Shown: positions 1-4,952 of the stretch, piece by piece
Layout of the letters: every line of letters starts with the position of its first letter
How positions within the stretch are numbered: position 1 is the stretch's first letter
Program-made: the position numbers and the translations under genes
Notes under the pieces: model-generated
Told to the model about the DNA's origin: nothing
Database searches by the model: none
What the model saw: the letters and a program-made list of their open reading frames with translations, nothing else
Assembly: GCA_946480995.1 (NCBI GenBank)
Contig: CAMLMF010000199.1
Span: forward strand, 1-5,578
DNA from: an uncultured Bdellovibrio sp.
GTDB taxonomy: Bacteria; Bdellovibrionota; Bdellovibrionia; Bdellovibrionales; Bdellovibrionaceae
Reading direction: 5' to 3'
DNA length: 5,578 nt

Positions 1-17
1 GGCGACAGCGAGCTGGT

Positions 18-23
18 TATATT
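18..23 (+). promoter_or_regulatory. Possible -10 box for the salvage operon
   Basis: TATATT matches the sigma-70 -10 consensus at five of six positions. It lies about 38 nt before the preferred ATG at 62 of the uracil phosphoribosyltransferase-like gene. Transcription would start near position 30, leaving a leader of roughly 30 nt. The -35 box would fall outside the window, so the call rests on one hexamer in AT-rich sequence and is weak. If real, it would rule out the alternative TTG start at 23, which overlaps it. Confidence 0.22.
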
Positions 24-61
24 TGTCGAATTCAAAAAAGAAAACTAACCAAAGGCATTCC

Positions 62-850
62 ATGGCATTTCAGCAGGAGCTTACTCACCTTTACGGGTCG
101 CAGGTGCATATCATCGACAGTCCTTTTTTGAACGGCTTACTGGGGCAGCTGTGCTCCCCGCAATGCTTTCAACCCGAAGTGAATCGCATTGTCGAAGTTC
201 TTTATACGCAACTTATTGCCGCGACAGTGAACAACGAATTTGCGAAAGAAACTTTCGAAGAACCGACACGCATGACGGAAATGCATCCTGACAAAAAACT
301 TAAAAGCACTCGGGTCGCACGCAAACAAAAGGCTGTCAGCATTAACTTAGCTCGCGCAGGTACTTACCCAAGCCATATCTGTTACAACTTTTTGCATTAT
401 GCTTTACCGGCCGAAAACGTACGCCAAGACCATATCTTTGCAGCCCGGGTGACAAACAACAAAGACAAGGTGACCGGCGCCGAATTTGGCGGCATGAAAA
501 TCGGTGGCGACGTCAAAGACGCTTTTGTGATCTTCCCAGATCCCATGGGTGCGACAGGCAACACCATGGTCAACGCCATTGATCATTATAAGAACCATAT
601 TCAAGGCCCGGCTAAGAAGTTTATCGCCTTAAACCTTATTGTCACGCCGGAGTATTTGAAGAATGTACTAGCTCACCATCCCGACGCCGCGATCTATGCC
701 TTAAGACTTGACCGAGGACTATCACCTCAGGCAGTTTTAGATGCAACTCCGGGCCAATTTTGGGATCAAGAACGCGGCTTAAACGATAAGCAATATATCG
801 TTCCAGGCGGCGGTGGTTTCGGTGAGATCATGAATAATTCATTTGTTTAA
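62..850 (+). CDS. Uracil phosphoribosyltransferase-like protein (divergent)
   Basis: Predicted cytosolic type I phosphoribosyltransferase, most like uracil phosphoribosyltransferase (uracil + PRPP to UMP + PPi; pyrimidine salvage). Visible signs: a RAGT segment at residues 98-101 where the family has its RAG loop; the PRPP loop FPDPMGATGNT at 158-168, matching the family's DPMLATG; and a C-terminal YIVPG at 245-249, matching the YI-PG uracil-binding loop. At 262 residues it is longer than typical Upp (about 208). It has an N-terminal extension, and about 16 extra residues (roughly 222-238) between the LDRGL segment and GLNDKQYIVPG. The usual GLGDAGD after YI-P is replaced by GGGGFGE, so substrate choice is uncertain. 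Start: ATG 62 has AAAGG six nt upstream. A TTG at 23 (13 codons longer) lacks a clear ribosome site, and the frame stays open to the window edge, so a longer form is possible. It is followed 17 nt later by hpt, suggesting an operon. Confidence 0.8.
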   Translation: MAFQQELTHLYGSQVHIIDSPFLNGLLGQLCSPQCFQPEVNRIVEVLYTQLIAATVNNEFAKETFEEPTRMTEMHPDKKLKSTRVARKQKAVSINLARAGTYPSHICYNFLHYALPAENVRQDHIFAARVTNNKDKVTGAEFGGMKIGGDVKDAFVIFPDPMGATGNTMVNAIDHYKNHIQGPAKKFIALNLIVTPEYLKNVLAHHPDAAIYALRLDRGLSPQAVLDATPGQFWDQERGLNDKQYIVPGGGGFGEIMNNSFV

Positions 851-867
851 TATTGGAGACAGGAACT

Positions 868-1398
868 ATGACAAATCTTACGCTGAAGCCCTATATCACT
901 GAAGAACAACTGCAAGCCAAAGTAAAAGAGCTGGGCGCAGCTCTTTCCAAGAAATTCAAAGGCGAAAAAATCGTCGCCGTCTGTGTGCTTAAAGGTTCTT
1001 TCATGTTTTACTCGGACCTTATCCGCAACATTGAAAATGATGTGACGTGCGAATTCTTTGGTGTTTCATCATACCACGGTGGAACAACATCTTCAGGCGA
1101 AGTCAAAGTGACTTTGGATTTGGCCAGCCCGGTTGAAAATTGCCACGTCGTTTTGGTAGAAGACATCGTCGACACCGGCCTAACAATGAACTATCTGAAA
1201 AATTCAATCATGTCGCGCAAACCAAAAAGCTTAACGACTGTGGCTCTTTTAGAAAAGCCAGAGGCCTTAAAAGTAAAATGCGATTTGGACTATGTTGGCT
1301 TTAAAATCAAAAATGAATTCGTTGTTGGTTACGGCTTGGATTACCAAGGCTACTACCGCAACTTGAAATACATCGCGCAAGTACAAAACTTCCAATAA
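868..1398 (+). CDS. hpt: Hypoxanthine phosphoribosyltransferase
   Basis: Cytosolic purine-salvage enzyme joining hypoxanthine (and usually guanine) to PRPP to give IMP or GMP. The 176-residue product has the family's usual length and motifs in order: LKGSFMF at 41-47 (PPi-side loop), SYHGGTTSSGEV at 68-79 (mobile hood loop), the PRPP loop VEDIVDTG at 97-104 with the acidic pair E98/D99 and the probable catalytic base D102, and the C-terminal base-binding segment FKIKNEFVVGYGLDYQ at 145-160 ending in YYRNLKYIA. Start: ATG 868 has GGAG nine nt upstream. The in-frame TTG at 855-857 region (ORF start 853) overlaps that ribosome site and is rejected. It lies 17 nt after the uracil phosphoribosyltransferase-like stop and before a strong terminator, so the two form a probable base-salvage operon. 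Family assignment is firm; preference between hypoxanthine and guanine cannot be read from sequence. Confidence 0.96.
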   Translation: MTNLTLKPYITEEQLQAKVKELGAALSKKFKGEKIVAVCVLKGSFMFYSDLIRNIENDVTCEFFGVSSYHGGTTSSGEVKVTLDLASPVENCHVVLVEDIVDTGLTMNYLKNSIMSRKPKSLTTVALLEKPEALKVKCDLDYVGFKIKNEFVVGYGLDYQGYYRNLKYIAQVQNFQ

Positions 1399-1422
1399 TT
1401 TTTTGTTCAAAAAGCGATTTAC

Positions 1423-1459
1423 AAACCCACAGCTTTAAAAACTGTGGGTTTTTTATTTT
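1423..1459 (+). terminator. Intrinsic terminator after hpt
   Basis: A 10-bp perfect stem, AAACCCACAG (1423-1432) with CTGTGGGTTT (1442-1451), encloses a 9-nt loop and runs straight into a T-rich tail (TTTTATTTT). It lies 24 nt after the hpt stop and 6 nt before the end of the convergent exporter gene. Read on the minus strand the hairpin is followed only by GTAAATCGC, a poor T-tract, so it should act mainly on the plus-strand operon, with weaker bidirectional use possible. Confidence 0.9.
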
Positions 1460-1465
1460 CTGCGA

Positions 1466-2017
1466 CTATCTTAAAAGGACACCCACGCCAAACGCCACAT
1501 AAAGTGCCGAAGAAGCATAGTGAATCCATTTCATCGGAATTTTCGCTGTCAATTTTTCACCAAAAGCCACGGCCAAACCATCTGCAAACATCATCCCCAA
1601 CGTCGTCCCAAAAGTGACCAACACCAGATCGTGATACTTCGCCGCGAGGGCCACCGTTGACAGCTGCGTCTTATCGCCGATCTCAGCAAAAAAGAACAAA
1701 ACTGTGGTCGTCCAAAAGGCTCCCCACCGCATATTATCCGTGTTTGAATCGTCTTTATCAGGAATCAGGATCCACAAAGCAAATCCAAAGAAAATGATCG
1801 CCAAGGCCCAGTTCAAATAATGGCTTGGCACTTGCGCCGAAATCCAGTTCCCCAGCCAGGCCGCTAATGCGTGATTCAGAACCGTCGCGACAAAAATCCC
1901 GGCCATAACATGCCAAGGCTTTTTATACCGAGTGGCCAAAACCAAAGCTAAAAGCTGAGTCTTATCACCCATCTCGGTGGCTGCGACTAAAAAGAATGAA
2001 TTTAAAATGGCTTCCAT
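1466..2017 (-). CDS. mneA: UPF0016/GDT1-family manganese exporter (MneA-like)
   Basis: Inner-membrane cation transporter of the UPF0016 family (relatives: bacterial MneA, plant/cyanobacterial Mnx/PAM71, eukaryotic GDT1/TMEM165). Bacterial members export Mn2+ from the cytoplasm. The 183-residue product shows the family's twin signature: E-M-G-D-K-T-Q-L at 15-22 and E-I-G-D-K-T-Q-L at 112-119, one in each of two related halves. About six hydrophobic segments fit as helices (approx. 5-27, 36-58, 68-86, 98-121, 129-154, 163-182), with a charged loop near 87-97 (PDKDDSNTDN). Start: ATG 2017, preceded by AGAGGG six nt upstream. An in-frame start further out at 2071 lies inside the leader terminator and is rejected. 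The long leader holds a yybP-ykoY riboswitch, which independently supports a manganese role. The symbol is given by family and riboswitch context; transport itself is not shown by sequence. Confidence 0.92.
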   Translation of the reverse strand: MEAILNSFFLVAATEMGDKTQLLALVLATRYKKPWHVMAGIFVATVLNHALAAWLGNWISAQVPSHYLNWALAIIFFGFALWILIPDKDDSNTDNMRWGAFWTTTVLFFFAEIGDKTQLSTVALAAKYHDLVLVTFGTTLGMMFADGLAVAFGEKLTAKIPMKWIHYASSALYVAFGVGVLLR

Positions 2018-2052
2018 ACGTAACCCTCTTGCGGAAAAATCCGTGGGGCCGT

Positions 2053-2103
2053 AAAAAGAAAACGAGACCACACGGTGTTAAACAAACACTCGTGTCAGTC
2101 TCG
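2053..2103 (-). terminator. Riboswitch-controlled intrinsic terminator
   Basis: On the minus strand CGAGAC (2103-2098) pairs with GUCUCG (2068-2063). Inside this, ACACG pairs with CGUGU and GUGUU with AACAC around a UGUUU loop, with one bulged A. This gives a stem of about 17 pairs in total, followed by the U-tract UUUUCUUUUU (2062-2053). The 5' arm is the 3' end of the manganese aptamer, so terminator and aptamer are mutually exclusive. It ends about 35 nt before the exporter ATG. Confidence 0.9.
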
Positions 2104-2214
2104 TCAACGTGGGGTCTTTTAAGAGATCTTAAAAGCCTTAGGCACTTAAACCGGAGCTCATCACTCAGTATGTCGGCTTAAGTCAATTTGGGAAAATTGC
2201 GACTACTCCCTAAC
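2053..2214 (-). promoter_or_regulatory. yybP-ykoY manganese riboswitch (aptamer plus expression platform)
   Basis: Read on the minus strand, the exporter leader contains the hallmark pieces of the yybP-ykoY Mn2+ aptamer in order. P1 is GUUAG (2214-2210) with CUGAC (2098-2094). The conserved L1 strands are GGAGUAG (2209-2203) and CGAGA (2103-2099). Hairpin P2 spans 2203-2182. P3 is CUUAAGCC (2182-2175) with GGUUUAAG (2152-2145), enclosing GACAUACUGAG and CUCC in the L3 region. P4 is CUUUUAAG (2135-2128) with CUUAAAAG (2123-2116). In known members Mn2+ docks L1 against L3. The downstream terminator (2103-2053) uses CGAGAC from L1/P1 as its 5' arm, so Mn2+-stabilised aptamer should prevent termination: an ON switch for the exporter. 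Recognition is by motif and pairing by eye. The CGAGACU ending instead of the common CGAGACC, compensated in P1, is a small deviation. Confidence 0.9.
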
Positions 2215-2226
2215 TACTTAGCCACA

Positions 2227-2255
2227 TAAATAGCCAGCCCATTGCTGCAAGTCAA
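2227..2255 (-). promoter_or_regulatory. Sigma-70-type promoter for the riboswitch-exporter transcript
   Basis: On the minus strand, TTGACT (2255-2250; five of six to TTGACA) is followed after exactly 17 nt by TATTTA (2232-2227; four of six to TATAAT). Transcription would begin around 2220, a few bases before the first P1 strand at 2214, which is where a riboswitch transcript should start. Both the element quality and the position support it. Confidence 0.75.
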
Positions 2256-2294
2256 CTGGGAATCTAATAGCTTTTACCAAAACTCATATTTTCA

Positions 2295-2322
2295 TTGTTT
2301 CACCCGAGAATTTTCATATTAT
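2295..2322 (+). promoter_or_regulatory. Candidate promoter for the tsx-phosphatase operon
   Basis: TTGTTT (2295-2300) and TATTAT (2317-2322) are separated by 16 nt. The predicted start near 2329 gives a leader of about 22 nt containing the GGAGAGG ribosome site before ATG 2351. The -10 is good and the -35 moderate. It is divergent from the exporter promoter, with about 40 nt between the two -35 boxes, so both transcription units are controlled from this short interval. Confidence 0.5.
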
Positions 2323-2350
2323 GCGCAAAAAATCAGCCCCCGGAGAGGTT

Positions 2351-3178
2351 ATGAATACTCAACTGCTTCGTTCGCTCGTTTTTGGAATTCTGTTAAGCCT
2401 TGGCTCTGTAAGCTATGCCATCGACACGGAAGTTTCTGAAGACATCCACAAAAACGACTTCAAATGGTTTCAATTCAATATCATGCGAAGTATCGACAAC
2501 AAGATTCCTTTTGGAAATCAACAAGACACGTATCTTGAAATGGAATTCGGAGGCCGCTCTGGCATCTTCCAACTTTACGGATACCTTGATGTCTTTGATA
2601 TTTTCGACTCCAAAGACAGTGATCGCCACGGCGGCGATAACTTTTTCGTCAAACTAGCACCCCGCGCGTCTTTGAATGTAATGACAGGCAAAGATCTTTC
2701 CTTAGGGCCTGTACGTGAGTGGTACATCTCTTCTTTATTCAATATTGGCGACAGGGATCTGTTTGAGCAATACGTAGGTATCGGTTCGGACGTTGAAGTT
2801 CCTGGCTTGGGTTTGGTAGGAGCTAACTTAATGGCTCGTTATGTCCGAGAAAATTATGGCGCTGCCAATGCCAGAAAGTGGGATGGATATATCCTTTCGA
2901 CGAACTGGTTTAAACCTTTTTATCGCTTCGCCAATTCAAGCTTTATTACGTACCAAGGGTACTTGGATTATAAATTCGGAGCGACGGCGATTTCTGACGA
3001 TAAAGATCGCGCAGAAACTTCTTTAGAATGGTTCAACGGCTTTTACTGGCATTCAAACAGATACGCCGTCGGTTACGGCGCAAAACTTTATAAAGATATG
3101 GCGTTACTTAAAGATGGCGGCTTTGCTGGTCAGACTTCGGGTATTGGTCACTATCTTTCAATCACTTATAAATTTTAG
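2351..3178 (+). CDS. tsx: Tsx-like nucleoside-specific outer-membrane channel
   Basis: Predicted outer-membrane beta-barrel of the Tsx/OmpK family, which passes nucleosides (Tsx) across the outer membrane. Residues 1-23 form a Sec signal peptide: Asn/Arg-containing start, hydrophobic core LVFGILLSLGSV, likely cleavage after SYA. The mature part carries stretches very like E. coli Tsx: DTYLE at 59-63, LYGYLD at 75-80, DLSLGPVREWY at 115-125, and NYGAANARKWDGY at 168-180. It ends in YKF, the C-terminal aromatic typical of barrels recognised by BAM. The length of 275 residues is close to Tsx (about 290). ATG 2351 is chosen because GGAGAGG sits just upstream and the signal peptide begins there; the in-frame ATG at 2321 would put a charged tail before it and overlaps the -10 box. 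The next gene begins 9 nt after the stop, implying co-expression. Family is confident; nucleoside specificity is inferred from the similarity. Confidence 0.9.
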   Translation: MNTQLLRSLVFGILLSLGSVSYAIDTEVSEDIHKNDFKWFQFNIMRSIDNKIPFGNQQDTYLEMEFGGRSGIFQLYGYLDVFDIFDSKDSDRHGGDNFFVKLAPRASLNVMTGKDLSLGPVREWYISSLFNIGDRDLFEQYVGIGSDVEVPGLGLVGANLMARYVRENYGAANARKWDGYILSTNWFKPFYRFANSSFITYQGYLDYKFGATAISDDKDRAETSLEWFNGFYWHSNRYAVGYGAKLYKDMALLKDGGFAGQTSGIGHYLSITYKF

Positions 3179-3187
3179 GAGCTAATA

Positions 3188-4072
3188 ATGAAACAAATCA
3201 TGGCCTTCGTTCTTTTATTAAGTTTTGCGTTCCAGGCACTAGCTTCGGAAAAAGTACAAATCACAAGCATGTCGACTGTTGCAGAAAAAGTTCAAGAACT
3301 GCGCAAGCAGTACAGCGCTGAAGAAATCTTAGTGGTGTTTGATATCGACAATACTCTTTTAACGACAGAGACAGACCTGGGCGGTGACGCTTGGTTCATC
3401 TGGCAAGAAGAGAAGCTTAAAAATAAAGACAATCAAGATCTAGTCGCTGCAGACTTTAACGGTTTGTTGCGCATTCAAGGTTACTTGTACAGCTTAGGTC
3501 AAATGCGCCCACCAGAGACAATGACCCCCGAGATGGTTCGTTTGTTTCAAAACCAAGGTCACCCTGTTTTCATGTTAACTTCGCGCGGTGCTGAATTCCA
3601 AAACTTCACCCAACGTGAACTTGAAAGAAACGGTTACAACGCAGGCGCCACGGCACCAGGCCCTCAAGGTGGTTACGCAAGCCGCTTCTTACCTTATGAT
3701 GTAAATGCACCAGAAAAAGCGTGTTTGCCGGCTGACGAGTTGAAAGCTTGGGGCTTAAAAGAATCTAAGCCTTCTGTTTACGAAGACGGTGTGTTTTACA
3801 CTTCCGGCCAACACAAAGGTGCGATGTTAAGATCAATATTGTGCAAAGTTCGTAAAACATATCCAGCGATCGTCTTCGTTGACGACACTGAAAAACACGT
3901 TGATCGCGTTTTGAAATCTTACGAAGCTTACAACACAAACGTGATTTCTATGCGTTACGGCGCGATGGATTCTCAAGTTATCGGATTCCAAAAATCTGAT
4001 AAGCGCGCAGCCATCGAAGGCTGGGCAAAAATCAAGGCGGCTTTAGAAGCTGTCTTTGGTCGCAGTTTCTAA
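3188..4072 (+). CDS. Secreted HAD-superfamily hydrolase (DUF2608-like)
   Basis: Probable exported phosphatase of unknown substrate. The N-terminus (KQIMAFVLLLSFAFQALA, cleavage likely after ALA, residue 19) is a Sec signal peptide, so the enzyme should act in the periplasm or outside. HAD catalytic motifs appear in order: motif I FDIDNTLL at 51-58 (nucleophile D52, acid/base D54), motif II MLTSRG at 129-134 (T131), the motif III lysine K210 in GQHKGAML, and motif IV VFVDDTEKHV at 229-238 (metal-binding D232/D233). All core residues are intact, so activity is expected. An insert of about 70 residues after motif I (rich in aromatic and acidic residues) probably forms a cap. The 294-residue length and motif spacing suggest the DUF2608 group, recalled rather than searched. 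AGGAG overlaps the tsx stop and lies six nt before ATG 3188, indicating a tight operon with tsx. A nucleotidase-like role supplying nucleosides is an inference from that pairing. Confidence 0.85.
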   Translation: MKQIMAFVLLLSFAFQALASEKVQITSMSTVAEKVQELRKQYSAEEILVVFDIDNTLLTTETDLGGDAWFIWQEEKLKNKDNQDLVAADFNGLLRIQGYLYSLGQMRPPETMTPEMVRLFQNQGHPVFMLTSRGAEFQNFTQRELERNGYNAGATAPGPQGGYASRFLPYDVNAPEKACLPADELKAWGLKESKPSVYEDGVFYTSGQHKGAMLRSILCKVRKTYPAIVFVDDTEKHVDRVLKSYEAYNTNVISMRYGAMDSQVIGFQKSDKRAAIEGWAKIKAALEAVFGRSF

Positions 4073-4083
4073 GTTTAATAGGC

Positions 4084-4124
4084 AAAAAAAAGGGAGAGAG
4101 CTTTCGCCCTCTCCCGTCCTTTTC
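4084..4124. terminator. Bidirectional terminator between HAD hydrolase and pirin
   Basis: The stem GGGAGAG (4092-4098) with CTCTCCC (4109-4115) has a 10-nt loop. On the minus strand it is followed by eight T (4091-4084), making a strong terminator for the pirin gene ending at 4135. On the plus strand the tail is GTCCTTTTC, weaker but likely enough for some termination of the tsx-hydrolase operon, whose stop is 20 nt upstream. The two genes converge here with only 62 nt between them. Confidence 0.88.
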
Positions 4125-4134
4125 ATGTTCGCAT

Positions 4135-4836
4135 TTAGTGCAAATCAAAAAGTAAGAATTCAGTTTCTTTAAGTGCTTTGATTTTCACAGCACTTTCTTC
4201 TTGAATCGCCAAAGCATCTCCGGATTTCAAAACCTTTCCATTCACTTCCACTTCGCCTTCAGCCAATTGCAACCAACCGGCGCGACCTGGACGGAAGGTA
4301 AATTCTTTTTCCGTGCCCGCTTCAAATACAGAGGCGTAAAGATCGACGTCTTGATGAATTTTCTGACTGTCGTCGCGACCTTCTTTTGAAACCAACAACT
4401 TAAATTGGTTCAACTTCTGTTCGCGCGTGAACGACTGTTGCGTGTAACCAGGCTTCACCCCCACCGTATCCGGCATAATCCATATTTGGAAAAGACGTAA
4501 GTCGTCCGTTTTGGATGGATTGTATTCGCTATGGCGCATACCAGTGCCTGCGTGCATGGTTTGAATCTCACCCGCCGTGATCTGTCCAACATTGCCCAAG
4601 CTGTCGCGGTGTTCAACCGTGCCACTTAAGACGTACGTGATAATTTCCATGTCACGATGCGGATGCAACGGGAATCCAGAATCCTTGGCAATCCAATCTT
4701 GGTTGATCACACGCAAATCACGAAAACCCATAAATTGGGGATCATAGTATTCGCTGAACGAAAACGTGTGGTGCGATTTCAACCAACCACCAAATTCCGC
4801 AAAGCCTCTGTCTTCTGATTTTCGTAGATATAACAT
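4135..4836 (-). CDS. Pirin-family bicupin (YhhW-like, putative quercetin dioxygenase)
   Basis: Cytosolic two-domain cupin metalloprotein. E. coli YhhW and human pirin oxidise quercetin in vitro, but the physiological substrate in bacteria is generally unknown, and some pirins act as redox or metabolic regulators. The N-terminal cupin carries the complete metal site: H58 and H60 in FPLHPHRDMEI, and H102 and E104 in GMRHSEYN, matching the HxH...H-x-E pattern of YhhW. Other family signs are the opening RKSEDRGFAEFGGWLKSHHTFSF, and GLY/ASP-rich turns around SGTVEHRDSLGN. The C-terminal cupin (about 120-233) lacks an obvious metal set, as usual. Length is 233 residues against 231 for YhhW. Start: ATG 4836, with AAGGAG eight nt upstream; a 15-residue longer frame to 4881 would overlap the control region and has no ribosome site. 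It is divergent from a LysR-type gene, its likely regulator. Confidence 0.93.
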   Translation of the reverse strand: MLYLRKSEDRGFAEFGGWLKSHHTFSFSEYYDPQFMGFRDLRVINQDWIAKDSGFPLHPHRDMEIITYVLSGTVEHRDSLGNVGQITAGEIQTMHAGTGMRHSEYNPSKTDDLRLFQIWIMPDTVGVKPGYTQQSFTREQKLNQFKLLVSKEGRDDSQKIHQDVDLYASVFEAGTEKEFTFRPGRAGWLQLAEGEVEVNGKVLKSGDALAIQEESAVKIKALKETEFLLFDLH

Positions 4837-4872
4837 AATCAACTCTCCTTTCACTATGCTGTCACTTTCTAC

Positions 4873-4878
4873 ACTATA
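4873..4878 (-). promoter_or_regulatory. Candidate -10 box for pirin
   Basis: On the minus strand TATAGT matches the -10 consensus at five of six positions, 36 nt before the pirin ATG and upstream of its AAGGAG site. At 17 nt further out there is only a T-run, so no real -35 is visible. A poor -35 is what an activator-dependent promoter would show, in line with the divergent LysR gene. Confidence 0.4.
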
Positions 4879-4889
4879 CAAAACTAGAC

Positions 4890-4932
4890 GATCTAAAAAA
4901 ATTATAATTTTTCTATTAACATGATCTAAAAA
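4890..4932. repeat. Paired GATCTAAAAA direct repeat around an AT palindrome (candidate operator)
   Basis: The 10-nt sequence GATCTAAAAA occurs exactly twice, at 4890-4899 and 4923-4932, 33 nt apart start to start (about three helical turns, same face). Between and overlapping them is a perfect 16-nt palindrome, AAAAATTATAATTTTT (4897-4912). The block lies between the pirin -10 and the LysR -10. LysR regulators usually bind two such sites in a divergent intergenic region, so this is the natural place for an operator, though the T-N11-A signature was not established and AT-rich repeats can arise by chance. Confidence 0.45.
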
Positions 4933-4941
4933 TGTGATAAT
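4933..4941 (+). promoter_or_regulatory. Extended -10 promoter for the LysR gene
   Basis: TGTGATAAT combines the TG extension (4933-4934) with GATAAT (4936-4941; five of six). No good -35 is seen at the expected distance. Transcription should begin near 4948, only about five nt before ATG 4953, which implies an almost leaderless message. Confidence 0.45.
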
Positions 4942-4952
4942 GTTTTAGTCAG

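Noticed and set aside
23..61. TTG start adding 13 residues to the uracil phosphoribosyltransferase-like protein
   Set aside because: There is no ribosome site before it, a possible -10 box overlaps it, and the added residues are polar and low-complexity; ATG 62 has AAAGG at good spacing. Not fully excluded because the frame is open to the window edge.
2032..2043. Small hairpin CGGA-TTTT-TCCG on the minus strand just before the exporter ribosome site
   Set aside because: Only four base pairs and not overlapping the AGAGGG site, so no regulatory claim is warranted beyond the upstream terminator.
2018..2071. Upstream start at 2071 extending the exporter by 18 residues
   Set aside because: It lies inside the riboswitch terminator hairpin and U-tract, has no ribosome site, and the ATG at 2017 has AGAGGG and begins the conserved protein.
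2116..2135. Palindrome CTTTTAAG-N4-CTTAAAAG as a protein-binding operator
   Set aside because: It fits P4 of the riboswitch in position and pairing, so an RNA hairpin explains it.
1996..2181. 61-codon plus-strand reading frame
   Set aside because: It runs antisense across the exporter start and the riboswitch, has no ribosome site, and shows no protein-like features.
2242..2439. 65-codon plus-strand reading frame before tsx
   Set aside because: It overlaps the divergent promoters and the tsx signal peptide in another frame and has no recognisable domain.
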